DNA of 64,000 nucleotides from Saccharothrix syringae. Its GTDB lineage: Bacteria > Actinomycetota > Actinomycetes > Mycobacteriales > Pseudonocardiaceae. Positions within the stretch are counted from its first letter, which is position 1; each line of letters begins with the position of its first letter. Below, in pieces: positions 8,912 to 17,290 of this stretch. The DNA lies in contig NZ_CP034550.1 in NCBI RefSeq assembly GCF_009498035.1, positions 7,130,001 through 7,194,000 on the forward strand. Direction: 5' to 3'. A program made the translations under genes and the position numbers. The notes below the pieces were generated by a model, which saw nothing but the letters and a program-made list of their open reading frames with translations, made no database searches and had not been told where the DNA came from.

Positions 8912-10099
8912 ATGCCCGCAACGACACGCGCGCGGACCGGGATCGCCCTCGGGGCGCTCAGCACCGCCTGCTTCGCCTCGGTGACCTCGGAGAACCTGCC
9001 GGTCGCGCTGCTGCCGCAGCTCGCGGCCGGGCTGGGCGTGCCGGAACCGGCCGTCGGCCTGCTGATGACCGGGTACGCCGTCGTCGTCGCGGTCACGGTG
9101 GTGCCGCTGGTCGCCGCGACCGCCCGCGTCGACCGCCGGACGACCGCCCTGGTCACGGTGGCCGCGGTGGCGGTGTCCAACCTGCTGCTGGCGGTGGCGC
9201 CCGGCTACGGCGTGGCGGTGGCCGCCAGGCTGGTCTCGGCCGCGGGCCACGGGGTGTTCTGGTCGGTGGTCGCGCCGGTGGCCGCGCGGCTGCTCGGGCC
9301 GGAGCGGGCCGGGCGCGCCACCGCCGTGGTCTTCGCGGGCAACTCGCTCGCCTTCCTGCTCGGCCTCCCGCTCAGCTCGTGGCTCGGCACGGCGCTCGGC
9401 TGGCGGGCCACCGCCCTGGTCGTGGCCGGGGTCGCGGCGCTGTCGGCGGTGCTGATCCGGGTCACCGTCGACCCGCTGCCCGCGGAGCCCGCCGCACCCC
9501 GGGAACCGGGCGCGGTCCGCTCCCTCGGCGCGGTCAACCTCGCCACCGCCCTGGTGGTGACGGGCCACTTCGCCGCGTTCACCTACATCACCGCGATCAT
9601 CGCCGACCGCGTGCACCTCACCGGGTCGGCCACCTCGGCCCTGCTGTTCGCCCACGGCGCGGCCGGCCTGGTCGGCCTGGTCCTGGTCGGCCGCCTGGTG
9701 GACCGGCGGCCGCAGGCCACCGCCCTGTTCGCCACCGGCGGCGTCGCCGCGTGCATGGTCGCGCTGCTCGTCGCCGGCCCGAGCGCGCCCCTCGCCGGGA
9801 CCGCGGTCGTGCTGTGGGCCGCGCCGGCGGGCGCGATCGGCGTGGTGCTGCAAGCCGCGGTCCTGCGTGCCGCGCGGACCCGGCAGGACCTCGCGTCCGC
9901 GGTCTACGTCGTCGCGTTCCAGGTCGGCATCGCGCTCGGCGCCGTCGTCGGCGGCCTCTGCCTCGACCGCGGCGCCCTGCCCGTGGCGTTGGGCGTCGCG
10001 GCGGCGGGCGGTCTCGCCGCGGCCGTCGTCGTCCGCCGCTCCGCCGCCTTCAGAGGAGGGCGGCCAGCCGCTCCGGCGCCTGCCCGGCGGCCGGGATGA
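8912..10099 (+). CDS. MFS transporter
   Basis: 395 residues, about 12 hydrophobic segments. The Arg/Asp-rich loop between TM2 and TM3 (VAATARVDRRTTALV) and RLVSAAGHGVFWSVVAPVA in TM4 resemble the sugar-efflux/chloramphenicol-efflux (SotB/AraJ-like) branch of the DHA12 drug-H+ antiporters. It sits in the inner membrane and probably exports a small molecule recognised by the divergent LacI-type repressor. The C-terminal tail is Ala/Pro/Arg-rich and its last 50 bp overlap the convergent LLM gene, so the true functional end may be at about residue 380. Confidence 0.88.
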   Translation: MPATTRARTGIALGALSTACFASVTSENLPVALLPQLAAGLGVPEPAVGLLMTGYAVVVAVTVVPLVAATARVDRRTTALVTVAAVAVSNLLLAVAPGYGVAVAARLVSAAGHGVFWSVVAPVAARLLGPERAGRATAVVFAGNSLAFLLGLPLSSWLGTALGWRATALVVAGVAALSAVLIRVTVDPLPAEPAAPREPGAVRSLGAVNLATALVVTGHFAAFTYITAIIADRVHLTGSATSALLFAHGAAGLVGLVLVGRLVDRRPQATALFATGGVAACMVALLVAGPSAPLAGTAVVLWAAPAGAIGVVLQAAVLRAARTRQDLASAVYVVAFQVGIALGAVVGGLCLDRGALPVALGVAAAGGLAAAVVVRRSAAFRGGRPAAPAPARRPG

Positions 10100-10997
10100 G
10101 CACGGCGCTGTCCAGGCCCGCCGCGAACAGCTCGTCGAGCCGCGCCCGCACGTCCCCGGGCGTGCCGGCCAGGGCGAGCCGCCGCACCCACTCCTCGGGC
10201 AGCCGGCGCGCGAACTCCTCGCGGCTGCCGCACTCCCGGCGCAGCGCCGCGACCCCGTCCGCGAACGGCAGCGGGGCCAGGTGCGGCGCCCAGTCCGGCT
10301 CGCCGATCCACGCCAGCCCGTCCCGCACCGCCTCGACCGCCACCGCCCGGTCCTCGTCGACGGCGGCCGCGTTGTAGCCGACCAGCCGGTGCGGCCCGGG
10401 CGCGGCGATCCGCCCCAGCGCGGCGCGCACGTACTCCGGGGTGGTCGGCTCGGCCAGCACCGTCCCGTCGGCCTCCCGCCCGGACAGCGCCAGCGACCGC
10501 GGCCCGCGCACCCCGGCCAGCACCGGCGGCACGTGCCCCGGCAGGCACGCGGGCTCCAGCCGGACGCCGTCGAGCGCGACGTGCCGCCCCCGCTCGACCA
10601 CCTCGCCGCGCAGCAGGCCGCGCACCGCGCGCAGGTACTCCTCCAGCAGCCCCAGCGGGCTGTCCGGCCACTCCCCGACCGACCGCATCCACGCGGGCAT
10701 GCCGTGCCCGATGCCCACGTCCACCCGGCCGGGGAACAGCCGGGCCAGCGTCGCGACCTCCATGGCCGCGAACGCCGCGTTGCGCGCGCCCACGGGCAGC
10801 AGCCCGATGCCCACCCGGATCCGGTCGGTCGCCGCCAGCACCGCCGCGGCCTGCGCGATGCCGCCGGCGAAGCCCAGGTCCTCCACCACCCACAGCTCGT
10901 CGAACCCCAGCTCGTCGGCGCGGCGCGCGTACGGCAGCACCCGCGCGCCGTCGAGGTCGCGGGGCAGCACGAGCCCGATCGATCCGGCACGGGACAC
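10050..10997 (-). CDS. LLM-class oxidoreductase, probably F420-dependent
   Basis: 315 residues from a GTG at 10997 with a GGGGAG ribosome site. The sequence follows the luciferase-like barrel of actinobacterial F420-dependent oxidoreductases: IGLVLPRDLDGARVLPYARR, ADELGFDELWVVEDLGFAGG, RIRVGIGLLPVGARNAAFAA, EVATLARLFPGRVDVGIGHG, and a C-terminal LAGTPGDVRARLDELFAAGL. The cofactor assignment is from family resemblance. A TetR gene lies 37 bp upstream in the same direction, suggesting an operon in which the regulator also controls this enzyme. The 3' end overlaps the convergent MFS gene by 50 bp. Confidence 0.87.
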   Translation of the reverse strand: MSRAGSIGLVLPRDLDGARVLPYARRADELGFDELWVVEDLGFAGGIAQAAAVLAATDRIRVGIGLLPVGARNAAFAAMEVATLARLFPGRVDVGIGHGMPAWMRSVGEWPDSPLGLLEEYLRAVRGLLRGEVVERGRHVALDGVRLEPACLPGHVPPVLAGVRGPRSLALSGREADGTVLAEPTTPEYVRAALGRIAAPGPHRLVGYNAAAVDEDRAVAVEAVRDGLAWIGEPDWAPHLAPLPFADGVAALRRECGSREEFARRLPEEWVRRLALAGTPGDVRARLDELFAAGLDSAVLIPAAGQAPERLAALL

Positions 10998-11034
10998 GGC
11001 GGCTCCCCTCGACTGGTCCGGACTTGATCATAGG

Positions 11035-11583
11035 TCAGGCGCGGGCGAGCAGCAGCCGCAGCGCGGGTTCGAAGTCGGCGCGCGTCGGCCGGGTCGGCGA
11101 CACCAGGGCCTGGTAGAGCAGGCCGTCGAACAGGGCGGTGAGGGCGCGCGCGGTCGGCTCGGCCACGTGCCGGGCGAACACCTCGGTCAGCATCCCGTCC
11201 CACGCCGTGCTCGCCGCCCGCAGGCCGGGCCGGCGCAGGGCCGCGCTGTAGAGCTCGTAGGCCAGCACGCTGCCGGCGCGGTGCCGGGTGGCCAGCGATA
11301 CCAGGAAGTCCGACAGCTCGGTGCACAGATCTGCTTGTGGTGCGAGGGAATCCGCCCAGCGGCGCAGCCGGGCCACGTTGCGCTCGGCCACCAGCCGCAC
11401 CGCGGCCTCCAGCAGCTCGTCCAGGTCGGCGAAGTGGTAGGTGGTGGACCCCAGCGGCACGCCCGCCTCGGCCGCCGCGGCCCGGTGCGTCAGCGCCGAC
11501 AGGCCCGACCGGCCGATCACCCGCACCGCCGCCCGGACGATGCGTTCCCGCCTTTCGGGATCACGACGACGTGCCGATGTCAT
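11035..11583 (-). CDS. TetR-family transcriptional regulator
   Basis: 182 residues from ATG at 11583. The HTH spans about residues 8-55 (RRERIVRAAVRVIGRSGLSA; GVPLGSTTYHFADLDELLEA). The C-terminal region resembles the TetR_C_6-type ligand domain (RAGSVLAYELYSAALRRPGL). It is divergent from the taurine-type operon (124 bp between starts) and upstream of the LLM gene, so it may regulate either or both. No convincing palindrome was found in the divergent region beyond a weak GTAC-TTCT-GTAC element near 11652-11663. Confidence 0.9.
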   Translation of the reverse strand: MTSARRRDPERRERIVRAAVRVIGRSGLSALTHRAAAAEAGVPLGSTTYHFADLDELLEAAVRLVAERNVARLRRWADSLAPQADLCTELSDFLVSLATRHRAGSVLAYELYSAALRRPGLRAASTAWDGMLTEVFARHVAEPTARALTALFDGLLYQALVSPTRPTRADFEPALRLLLARA

Positions 11584-11707
11584 GGAATCGCCTCTCGCAC
11601 AAGGGGTTCCCGCCGGGGTGTCCACAGAGCGGGAAGGCCGATCAAGCCATGTGTACTTCTGTACATTCACCGCCGTCCCGCTTCCCCGCTTCGGCACGGA
11701 GTTTCCC

Positions 11708-12523
11708 ATGGCGCAGAAGGAACCGCGGCGCGCCGCGCTGTCCGCCACGCACTCGGTCCTGGTGCGCGTCGCGGCCGTGCTGGCGCTGCTCGCGATCTGG
11801 GAGCTGCTGGTCCTGGCCGAGTTCTGGCCGCCCGCCGTGCTGCCCGGCCCGAAGCAGGTGTGGGACCAGCTCCTCGCCGCCTCCGACAGCGGCAACGGCC
11901 AGGGCGGGTACGCCGGGTCCACTGTGGTCGAACGGCTCGGGGTGAGCCTGCGCCGGGTCGGCTACGGCTCGGCCTACGGCATCCTGGTCGGCGTCGGCCT
12001 CGGCCTGGTGATGGGCCTGGTGCCGCTGGTCCGCGCGGTGGCCGAGCCGTTCGTGACGTTCCTGCGCGCGCTGCCGCCGCTGGCCTACCTCAGCCTGCTG
12101 GTCATCTGGTTCGGCATCGACGAGGAACCCAAGGTCTACCTGCTGGTGGTGGCCGCGTTCCCGCCGGTCGCGGTGGCGACCGCGGCGGCCGTCACCGGGG
12201 TGAACCGGCAGTACGTGGAGGCCGCGCACGCGCTGGGCGCGAGCCGGCTCGGCGTGGTCGGCACGGTGCTGCTGCCCGCGTCCGCGCCGGAGATCCTGAC
12301 CGGCGTGCGGCTGGCCGTGGGCGTGGCCTACAGCTCGGTCGTGGCCGCCGAGACCGTCAACGGCGCGGACGGCATCGGGGGCATGGTCCTCAACGCCCAG
12401 CGCTACAACCAGACCGCGGTCGTCCTGCTCGGGCTCGTCGTCATCGGGGTGACCGGGCTGCTCATCGACACCGCCATCCTCGCGCTGCAACGCGCCGTCT
12501 CGCCGTGGCGCGGGCGGGCGTGA
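11708..12523 (+). CDS. tauC: Taurine/sulfonate ABC transporter permease
   Basis: 271 residues with about six membrane helices. The binding-protein-dependent permease signature is present in VAVATAAAVTGVNRQYVEAA followed by HALGASRLGVVGTVLLP, the cytoplasmic EAA loop that contacts the ATPase. The N-terminus has LPGPKQVWDQL, common in TauC/SsuC proteins. It is the first gene of the operon; the usual order with the binding protein first is changed here. Together with the next two genes it would import taurine or another sulfonate under sulfur limitation. ATG at 11708 lacks a strong ribosome site. Confidence 0.9.
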   Translation: MAQKEPRRAALSATHSVLVRVAAVLALLAIWELLVLAEFWPPAVLPGPKQVWDQLLAASDSGNGQGGYAGSTVVERLGVSLRRVGYGSAYGILVGVGLGLVMGLVPLVRAVAEPFVTFLRALPPLAYLSLLVIWFGIDEEPKVYLLVVAAFPPVAVATAAAVTGVNRQYVEAAHALGASRLGVVGTVLLPASAPEILTGVRLAVGVAYSSVVAAETVNGADGIGGMVLNAQRYNQTAVVLLGLVVIGVTGLLIDTAILALQRAVSPWRGRA

Positions 12524-12548
12524 GCGCCGGAGAACCAGGAGCACAGCC

Positions 12549-13562
12549 ATGTCCGTCAGCCGCAGATCGGTCCTGTCCCTGCTCGCCGCCGCACCGGTGC
12601 TGGCCGCGTGCGGGGTCGGCGGGTCGTCGTCCTCCGGCGAGCGCCGCGAGGTCCGCATCGCCTACCAGAACTTCGCCGACAGCACGCTGCTGGTCAAGGA
12701 CCAGGGCACGCTGGAGAAGGCGCTGCCCGACCACCGGGTCACCTGGACCTCGTTCGACTCCGGCGCGAGCATCAACACCGCGTTCCTCGGCGGCGCCATC
12801 GACCTCGCGGTCATCGGCAGCAGCCCGGCCGCGGCCGGGCTCAGCGCGCCGCTGGGCATCCCCTACCAGGTCGTCGAACTGCTCAACGTGATCGGCGACA
12901 GCGAGGCCCTGGTGGTGCGCAAGGCGAGTGGCATCACCGACATCAAGGGCCTGGTCGGCCGCAAGGTCGCCGCGCCGTTCAGCTCTACCGCGCACTACAG
13001 CCTCCTGGCCGCCTTCGAGCAGGCGGGCGTCGACCCGGCGTCGGTGACCCTGGTGGACCTGGAGCCGCAGAACATCCAGGCCGCCTGGCAGCGCGGCGAC
13101 ATCGACGGCGCGTACGTGTGGACGCCGGTGCTCAGCGTGCTCCAGCAGGACGGCGTCACGCTCACCGACAGCGCCAAGCTCGCCGCCGCGGGCAAGCCGA
13201 CGCTGACGTTCACCGTGGCGCGCAAGGAGTTCATCGAGCAGAACGGCGACGTGCTGGACAAGTGGCTCGCCGCCACCGACGACGCCATCAAGAAGATCAA
13301 GACCGAGCCGCGGGTGGTCGCCGAGGCGGTGGCGCGGCAGATCGGCGCGGGCGTGGACGACGCGCTGTCCCAGCTCAAGCAGAACATCTACCTCGACCAC
13401 GCCGAGCAGCTCGGCCCCGACTACTTCGGCACGCCCGAGGCGCCCGGCAGGCTCGCCGAGCAGCTGCGGGCCACCGCCGAGTTCCTGCACGGGCAGAAGA
13501 AGGTCGACTCGGTGCCGGACCTGGCCGCGTTCCGCTCGGCCCTGCGGGCGCCCCGTGGGTGA
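12549..13562 (+). CDS. tauA: Taurine/sulfonate-binding lipoprotein
   Basis: 337 residues. The signal region SVSRRSVLSLLAAAPVLAAC ends in a lipobox (L-A-A-C, Cys21) and carries twin arginines, so Tat export is possible. The mature protein follows the TauA/SsuA pattern: VRIAYQNFADSTLLVKDQGT, INTAFLGGAIDLAVIGSSPA, GLVGRKVAAPFSSTAHYSLL and IDGAYVWTPVLSVLQQDG. It would be anchored outside the membrane to deliver substrate to TauC. The ATG follows an AGGAGCACAGCC leader 25 bp after tauC. The stop overlaps the tauB GTG by eight bases. Confidence 0.92.
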   Translation: MSVSRRSVLSLLAAAPVLAACGVGGSSSSGERREVRIAYQNFADSTLLVKDQGTLEKALPDHRVTWTSFDSGASINTAFLGGAIDLAVIGSSPAAAGLSAPLGIPYQVVELLNVIGDSEALVVRKASGITDIKGLVGRKVAAPFSSTAHYSLLAAFEQAGVDPASVTLVDLEPQNIQAAWQRGDIDGAYVWTPVLSVLQQDGVTLTDSAKLAAAGKPTLTFTVARKEFIEQNGDVLDKWLAATDDAIKKIKTEPRVVAEAVARQIGAGVDDALSQLKQNIYLDHAEQLGPDYFGTPEAPGRLAEQLRATAEFLHGQKKVDSVPDLAAFRSALRAPRG

Positions 13563-14322
13563 GCCGCTGGTCGAGCTGGTCGGCGTCGAGCACCGGTACC
13601 GGGCCAAGGGCGCCGACGTGCCCGCGCTCGGACCGCTGGACCTGCGCGTCGACCCGGGTGAGTTCCTGGTCGTGGTCGGCCCCTCCGGGTCGGGCAAGAG
13701 CACCTTGCTGCGGCTGGTCAGCGGGTTCGAGCGGCCGTCGACGGGTGAGGTCCGGGTGCTCGGCGGCACGCCCGTGCCGGGGCGGGACGTCGGCACGGTG
13801 TTCCAGCAGCCCAGGCTGTTCCCCTGGCAGACCGTGGGCGGCAACATCGGCACCGCGCTGCGCTGGGCCGGCGTGCCGCGCGCCGACCGCCCGCGGCGCA
13901 CCCGCGAGCTGCTCGACCAGGTGGGTTTGGGCGAGCTGGGCCCGCGCCGCACGTGGGAGGTCTCCGGCGGGCAGCAGCAGCGGGTGGCGATCGCGCGGGC
14001 CCTGGCCGCCCGCCCCCGGCTGCTGCTGATGGACGAGCCGTTCGCCGCGCTGGACGCGCTCACCCGCGAGCGGCTCCAGGAGGACGTCCGGTCGCTGACC
14101 GGTGGTGAGCGGGGGGTGGTGTTCGTGACGCACAGCGTGGACGAGGCGGTGTACCTGGCGACCCGCGTGGTGGTGCTGTCCGACCGGCCCGGTCGGGTGG
14201 CGCTGGACCTGCCCGTGCCGCTGCCGCGCTCCGGCGTGCCGGCCGACGAGCTGCGCGGGTCGGCGGAGTTCGCCGCGCTGCGCGGTGAGGTGGCCGGCGC
14301 CGTGCGCGCGGTGGCGGCCTGA
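13555..14322 (+). CDS. tauB: Taurine/sulfonate ABC transporter ATP-binding protein
   Basis: 255 residues from a GTG at 13555. Walker A is VVGPSGSGKSTLLRLVSG (about 43-60), the Q-loop is TVFQQPRLFPWQTV, the ABC signature is WEVSGGQQQRVAIARALAA, Walker B is LLLMDEPFAALDAL, and the H-loop is VFVTHSVDEAVYLATRVVVL. The F-x-x-P-R-L-x-P-W block is typical of nitrate/taurine/sulfonate importers. Its start lies inside the tauA stop region, implying translational coupling and balanced expression. Confidence 0.94.
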   Translation: MGEPLVELVGVEHRYRAKGADVPALGPLDLRVDPGEFLVVVGPSGSGKSTLLRLVSGFERPSTGEVRVLGGTPVPGRDVGTVFQQPRLFPWQTVGGNIGTALRWAGVPRADRPRRTRELLDQVGLGELGPRRTWEVSGGQQQRVAIARALAARPRLLLMDEPFAALDALTRERLQEDVRSLTGGERGVVFVTHSVDEAVYLATRVVVLSDRPGRVALDLPVPLPRSGVPADELRGSAEFAALRGEVAGAVRAVAA

Positions 14323-14327
14323 CCTGG

Positions 14328-14396
14328 CGGCTTGACCGACCGGCTCGACCGACCGGGCGGCCTGCCCGGGGAGCGGCCCGACCGAGCGGCCCGACC
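14328..14396. repeat. Two pairs of adjacent 13-bp direct repeats before tauD
   Basis: CGGCTTGACCGAC (14328-14340) is followed directly by CGGCTCGACCGAC (14341-14353); after 17 bp, GAGCGGCCCGACC occurs twice in a row (14371-14383, 14384-14396). All share a CGG-N2-GACC core. They fill the gap between tauB and tauD, just before the tauD ribosome site. Confidence 0.75.
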
Positions 14397-14411
14397 AACG
14401 AGGAGGAAGCA

Positions 14412-15251
14412 GTGGCGCACATCGAACCGCTCACCCCGACCCTCGGCGCCCGGGTGACCGGCGTCGACCTCAACGACGTCCGGTCCGCCGAGGCCGGCGC
14501 ACCGCTGCGCGCCGCCCTGGTGGAGCACAAGGTGCTGGTGTTCCCCGGCCAGTCCCTGACCCCGACGGCGCACCGCGAGTTCGCCGCCGCCCTGGGCGAG
14601 CCGACGCCCGCGCACCCCGTGGTGCCGGGCCTGGACGCCGACCACCCGGAGATCTACGTGCTGGACGCGGGCGACGGCGGCAAGGCCCCGGTGTGGCACA
14701 CCGACGTCACGTTCATGTCCCGCCCGCCGCTGGGTTCCGTGCTGCGGGCGGTGACCCTGCCGCCGACCGGCGGTGACACGTGCTGGACCGACCTGGAGGC
14801 GGCCTACCTGTCGCTGTCCGAGCCGGTGCGCGCGCTGGCCGACCGGCTGACCGCCCTGCACGACGGGCGCAAGGACTTCGAGGAGTACCTGCACGGGCGC
14901 CTCGGCGGCGAGGGCAACACGTGGGAGGGCGAGCGGATCCGCTCGCTGGAGCCGGTGGCGCACCCCGTGGTGCGGGTGCACCCCGAGTCGGGCCGGCGCA
15001 GCCTGTTCGTCAACCCGGGCTTCACCACGCGGCTGCTGGGCGTGTCGGAGGTGGAGAGCCGGGCGCTGCTGGACGTGTTCTTCGCCGCGGTCGGCAGGCC
15101 GGAGTTCACCGTGCGGCACCGGTGGAGCGAGGGCGACGTGGTGGTGTGGGACAACCGGAGCACCGCCCACTACGCGGTGGACGACTACGGCGACCAGCGG
15201 CGGGTCATGCACCGGATCACGCTGCGCGGCGACGTGCCGGTGGGGGTGTGA
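14412..15251 (+). CDS. tauD: TauD/TfdA-family 2-oxoglutarate-dependent dioxygenase
   Basis: 279 residues from a GTG at 14412 behind AGGAGG (14401-14406). The Fe(II) ligands are visible as H96-T-D98 in APVWHTDVTFMS and H253 in STAHYAVDDYG. R264 and R268 in RRVMHRITLRG match the spacing of the 2-oxoglutarate and substrate arginines of E. coli TauD (H99, D101, H255, R266, R270). The enzyme hydroxylates a sulfonate such as taurine, releasing sulfite. Position as the last gene of the transporter operon supports sulfonate use as a sulfur source. The exact substrate is inferred. Confidence 0.93.
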   Translation: MAHIEPLTPTLGARVTGVDLNDVRSAEAGAPLRAALVEHKVLVFPGQSLTPTAHREFAAALGEPTPAHPVVPGLDADHPEIYVLDAGDGGKAPVWHTDVTFMSRPPLGSVLRAVTLPPTGGDTCWTDLEAAYLSLSEPVRALADRLTALHDGRKDFEEYLHGRLGGEGNTWEGERIRSLEPVAHPVVRVHPESGRRSLFVNPGFTTRLLGVSEVESRALLDVFFAAVGRPEFTVRHRWSEGDVVVWDNRSTAHYAVDDYGDQRRVMHRITLRGDVPVGV

Positions 15252-15969
15252 GCGGGTTCGGCGTTGCCGCCCGTCGCGCGATCGCCACCCGTGGGAGCGG
15301 TGGGTCGCGCGGCGGGCGCAGTACAGCGGTGTCGATCCGCGGGACGCGCGGGACGCCGGGCGGATGTTCCCTCCCACGGGCGCCACGGGCAGCCCCATCG
15401 CTCGCTCCGACGCTGTCGACATTCCCGTTTTCGCGCGCGGGTCCTCGCCGCTCGTCCCGGGGGAACACCCGCGGCCTGGCCGGGGCTTCGACCTCGTGGC
15501 CGACGACCGGCGGCATTCCACGAGCGGGTGATCACCTGGTCCGCACGACGTGGCGGGACGTGATCGACGCGGCGACGAGCCGGTGCTCACCAGGGGCGCC
15601 GAGCAGCCGAACCGACCCGGGCTGATCTCCGACCCGCACGTCAAGGTGCTGTGCTGCACGGGTTTGACCCGTCGCCTGTTCGTCACCCTCGACATCGGGG
15701 AACAGCCCCTCGTCGATCCGCGGGTACGGTCACCCCGCCGGAAGAAGACGGTTCGGCTGAGCACGAACGCGGCCAAGCCCGACGAGAACGCGGCAGGGAA
15801 CGACGGACGATCGGCACCGACTTCGACATGCTGCCGCGTACCGCGAGTCGGAGGAGGACAGGAGATCGGGAGCAGCAAGCGACCCCGGGACTCTTCCGGT
15901 CTTGGTCCGCGGGAACGGGCGGGCGGGACCTGCTCGACGAACCGGCCCACCCGCTCCCACCCCCACACC
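15252..15969. other. 718-bp region with no recognisable gene
   Basis: Between the ends of tauD (plus) and the YbdK-type ligase (minus). Both strands carry only short, low-information reading frames rich in Arg/Pro/Ala with no family resemblance. No tRNA cloverleaf or clear long hairpin was recognised. Base composition is slightly lower in GC around 15640-15860 than in the neighbours, so an eroded gene or a non-coding RNA is possible but unsupported. Confidence 0.6.
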
Positions 15970-17115
15970 TCAGGCCGCGGTACCCGGCACGCGCTCCCCG
16001 GCCGTGTCGCGGCTCAGCACCGCCACCACGTCCTCCAGCCGCCCGCGCCGCTGGAGGGCCCGCCGCTGCCGCACGGCACCGTTGCCCCCCTGCAGCACCT
16101 CGCTCATCAGCGCGTTGACCTCGCGCAGCTCCCCGGTCCGGCGCAGCACCGGCCGGACGTGGCGGACCAGCCCGTGCAGCAGGTGCGCGGCCGGGACCCG
16201 GCGGTTGGCGAACAGGTCCACCGCCTCGCCCTCGATCCCGTCGTGGGCCGCGCGCCAGTAGGCCGCCCGCAACGCCTGCTCGCACAGCGGCAGCGCCCGC
16301 TCGCCGCGCCGAACCGCCTCCACCGCGGTCACGACCAGGCCCCGCACCAGCGCCGCCAGCAGCACCGACTCCTCCACCGTGGCCGGCACGTCCGAGACCC
16401 TGACCTCCACCGTGGGCAGGTGGTCGGAGGGCCGCACGTCCCAGTAGACCATCCCCCGGTCCAGCACCGCGCCGCTGTCGACCAGCATCCCCACCACCGC
16501 GTCGTAGTGCTCGGCGGAGGTGAAGTACGGCGGGGCGCCCGAGCACGGCCAGCGGCTCGTCAGCACCGACCGCCAACTGGCGTACCCGGTGTCCACGCCC
16601 TGGTGGATCGGCGAGTTGGCGGTCAGCGCCAGCAGCACGGGCAGCCACGGCCGCAGGTGGTTGCACACCTGCACGGCGGTCTCCCGGTCCGGCACCTCGA
16701 CGTGCACGTGGCAGCCGCACACCCCGTGCTCGGCGGCCAGCATCCCGTAGTCCCGCCCGATCCGGCCGTAGCGCTCGGTGTCGTTGATCGGCTGCCCCAT
16801 CGGCCCGGCCAGCGGCACGCCGACGGCCAGCAACCCGCCGCCGGCCCGGCGCGCCGCCGCGGTGGCCGCCGACCGCGCCTCCAGCAGGTGCCCGCGCACC
16901 TCGTCGAGGGTCCGGCACACCGGGGTGTTGCTCTCCACCTGCACGCGCGTCAGCTCCGGTTGCAGGTCGGCGCCGGAGGCGTTGGCCAGGTCGACGACCT
17001 CGCCGGCCACCGGGAGGGGCAGGCCGCCGACCGGGTCGACGACCAGGAACTCCTCCTCGACGCCCACGGTGGGCACGTCGAGGTCGATCAGAACGGGGCG
17101 ATCGTCGTTGACCAT
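15970..17115 (-). CDS. YbdK-type carboxylate-amine ligase (glutamate-cysteine ligase family 2)
   Basis: 381 residues from ATG at 17115. It shows the GCS2 family layout: TVGVEEEFLVVDPVGGLPL at the N-terminus, ELTRVQVESNTPVCRTLDEV, GLLAVGVPLAGP, DTERYGRIGRDYGMLAAEHG, VCGCHVHVEVPDRETAVQVC, LRPWLPVLLALTANSPIHQG and WDVRPSDHLPTVEVRVSDVP. The family has weak glutamate-cysteine ligase activity in vitro; physiological substrates are mostly unknown. Mycothiol producers do not need glutathione, so another acid-amine pair is likely. A GC-rich inverted repeat lies 27-60 bp upstream of the start. Confidence 0.9.
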   Translation of the reverse strand: MVNDDRPVLIDLDVPTVGVEEEFLVVDPVGGLPLPVAGEVVDLANASGADLQPELTRVQVESNTPVCRTLDEVRGHLLEARSAATAAARRAGGGLLAVGVPLAGPMGQPINDTERYGRIGRDYGMLAAEHGVCGCHVHVEVPDRETAVQVCNHLRPWLPVLLALTANSPIHQGVDTGYASWRSVLTSRWPCSGAPPYFTSAEHYDAVVGMLVDSGAVLDRGMVYWDVRPSDHLPTVEVRVSDVPATVEESVLLAALVRGLVVTAVEAVRRGERALPLCEQALRAAYWRAAHDGIEGEAVDLFANRRVPAAHLLHGLVRHVRPVLRRTGELREVNALMSEVLQGGNGAVRQRRALQRRGRLEDVVAVLSRDTAGERVPGTAA

Positions 17116-17141
17116 GCTGTCCTCATCGGTCGGTGGTGATG

Positions 17142-17175
17142 CCCTCCGGGAGTACCGCGCGGGACTTCCGGAGGG
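17142..17175. promoter_or_regulatory. Inverted repeat upstream of the YbdK-type gene
   Basis: Arms CCCTCCGG (17142-17149) and CCGGAGGG (17168-17175) are exact complements around 18 bases, in the leader of the ligase gene. It could be a leader hairpin or an operator; nothing distinguishes these from sequence alone. Confidence 0.4.
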
Positions 17176-17290
17176 CCGCTGGAATACCACTGTCGAGTGC
17201 GGACAAACGCTCACGAACGACTGATTGCACGTCCGGCAAATCACACCGTGTCACCGGTTTTCGAGCACTGCCCTCCCCAGGGGCACACGG

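Noticed and set aside
15640..15860. Fragment on the plus strand reading like a short protein (VLTRGAEQPNRPGLISDP)
   Set aside because: No ribosome site, no family resemblance and no codon pattern distinct from the other frames.
12462..15968. 1168-codon minus-strand reading frame across the tau operon
   Set aside because: Antisense to three well-defined transporter genes and a dioxygenase gene; low-complexity composition and no recognisable domain.
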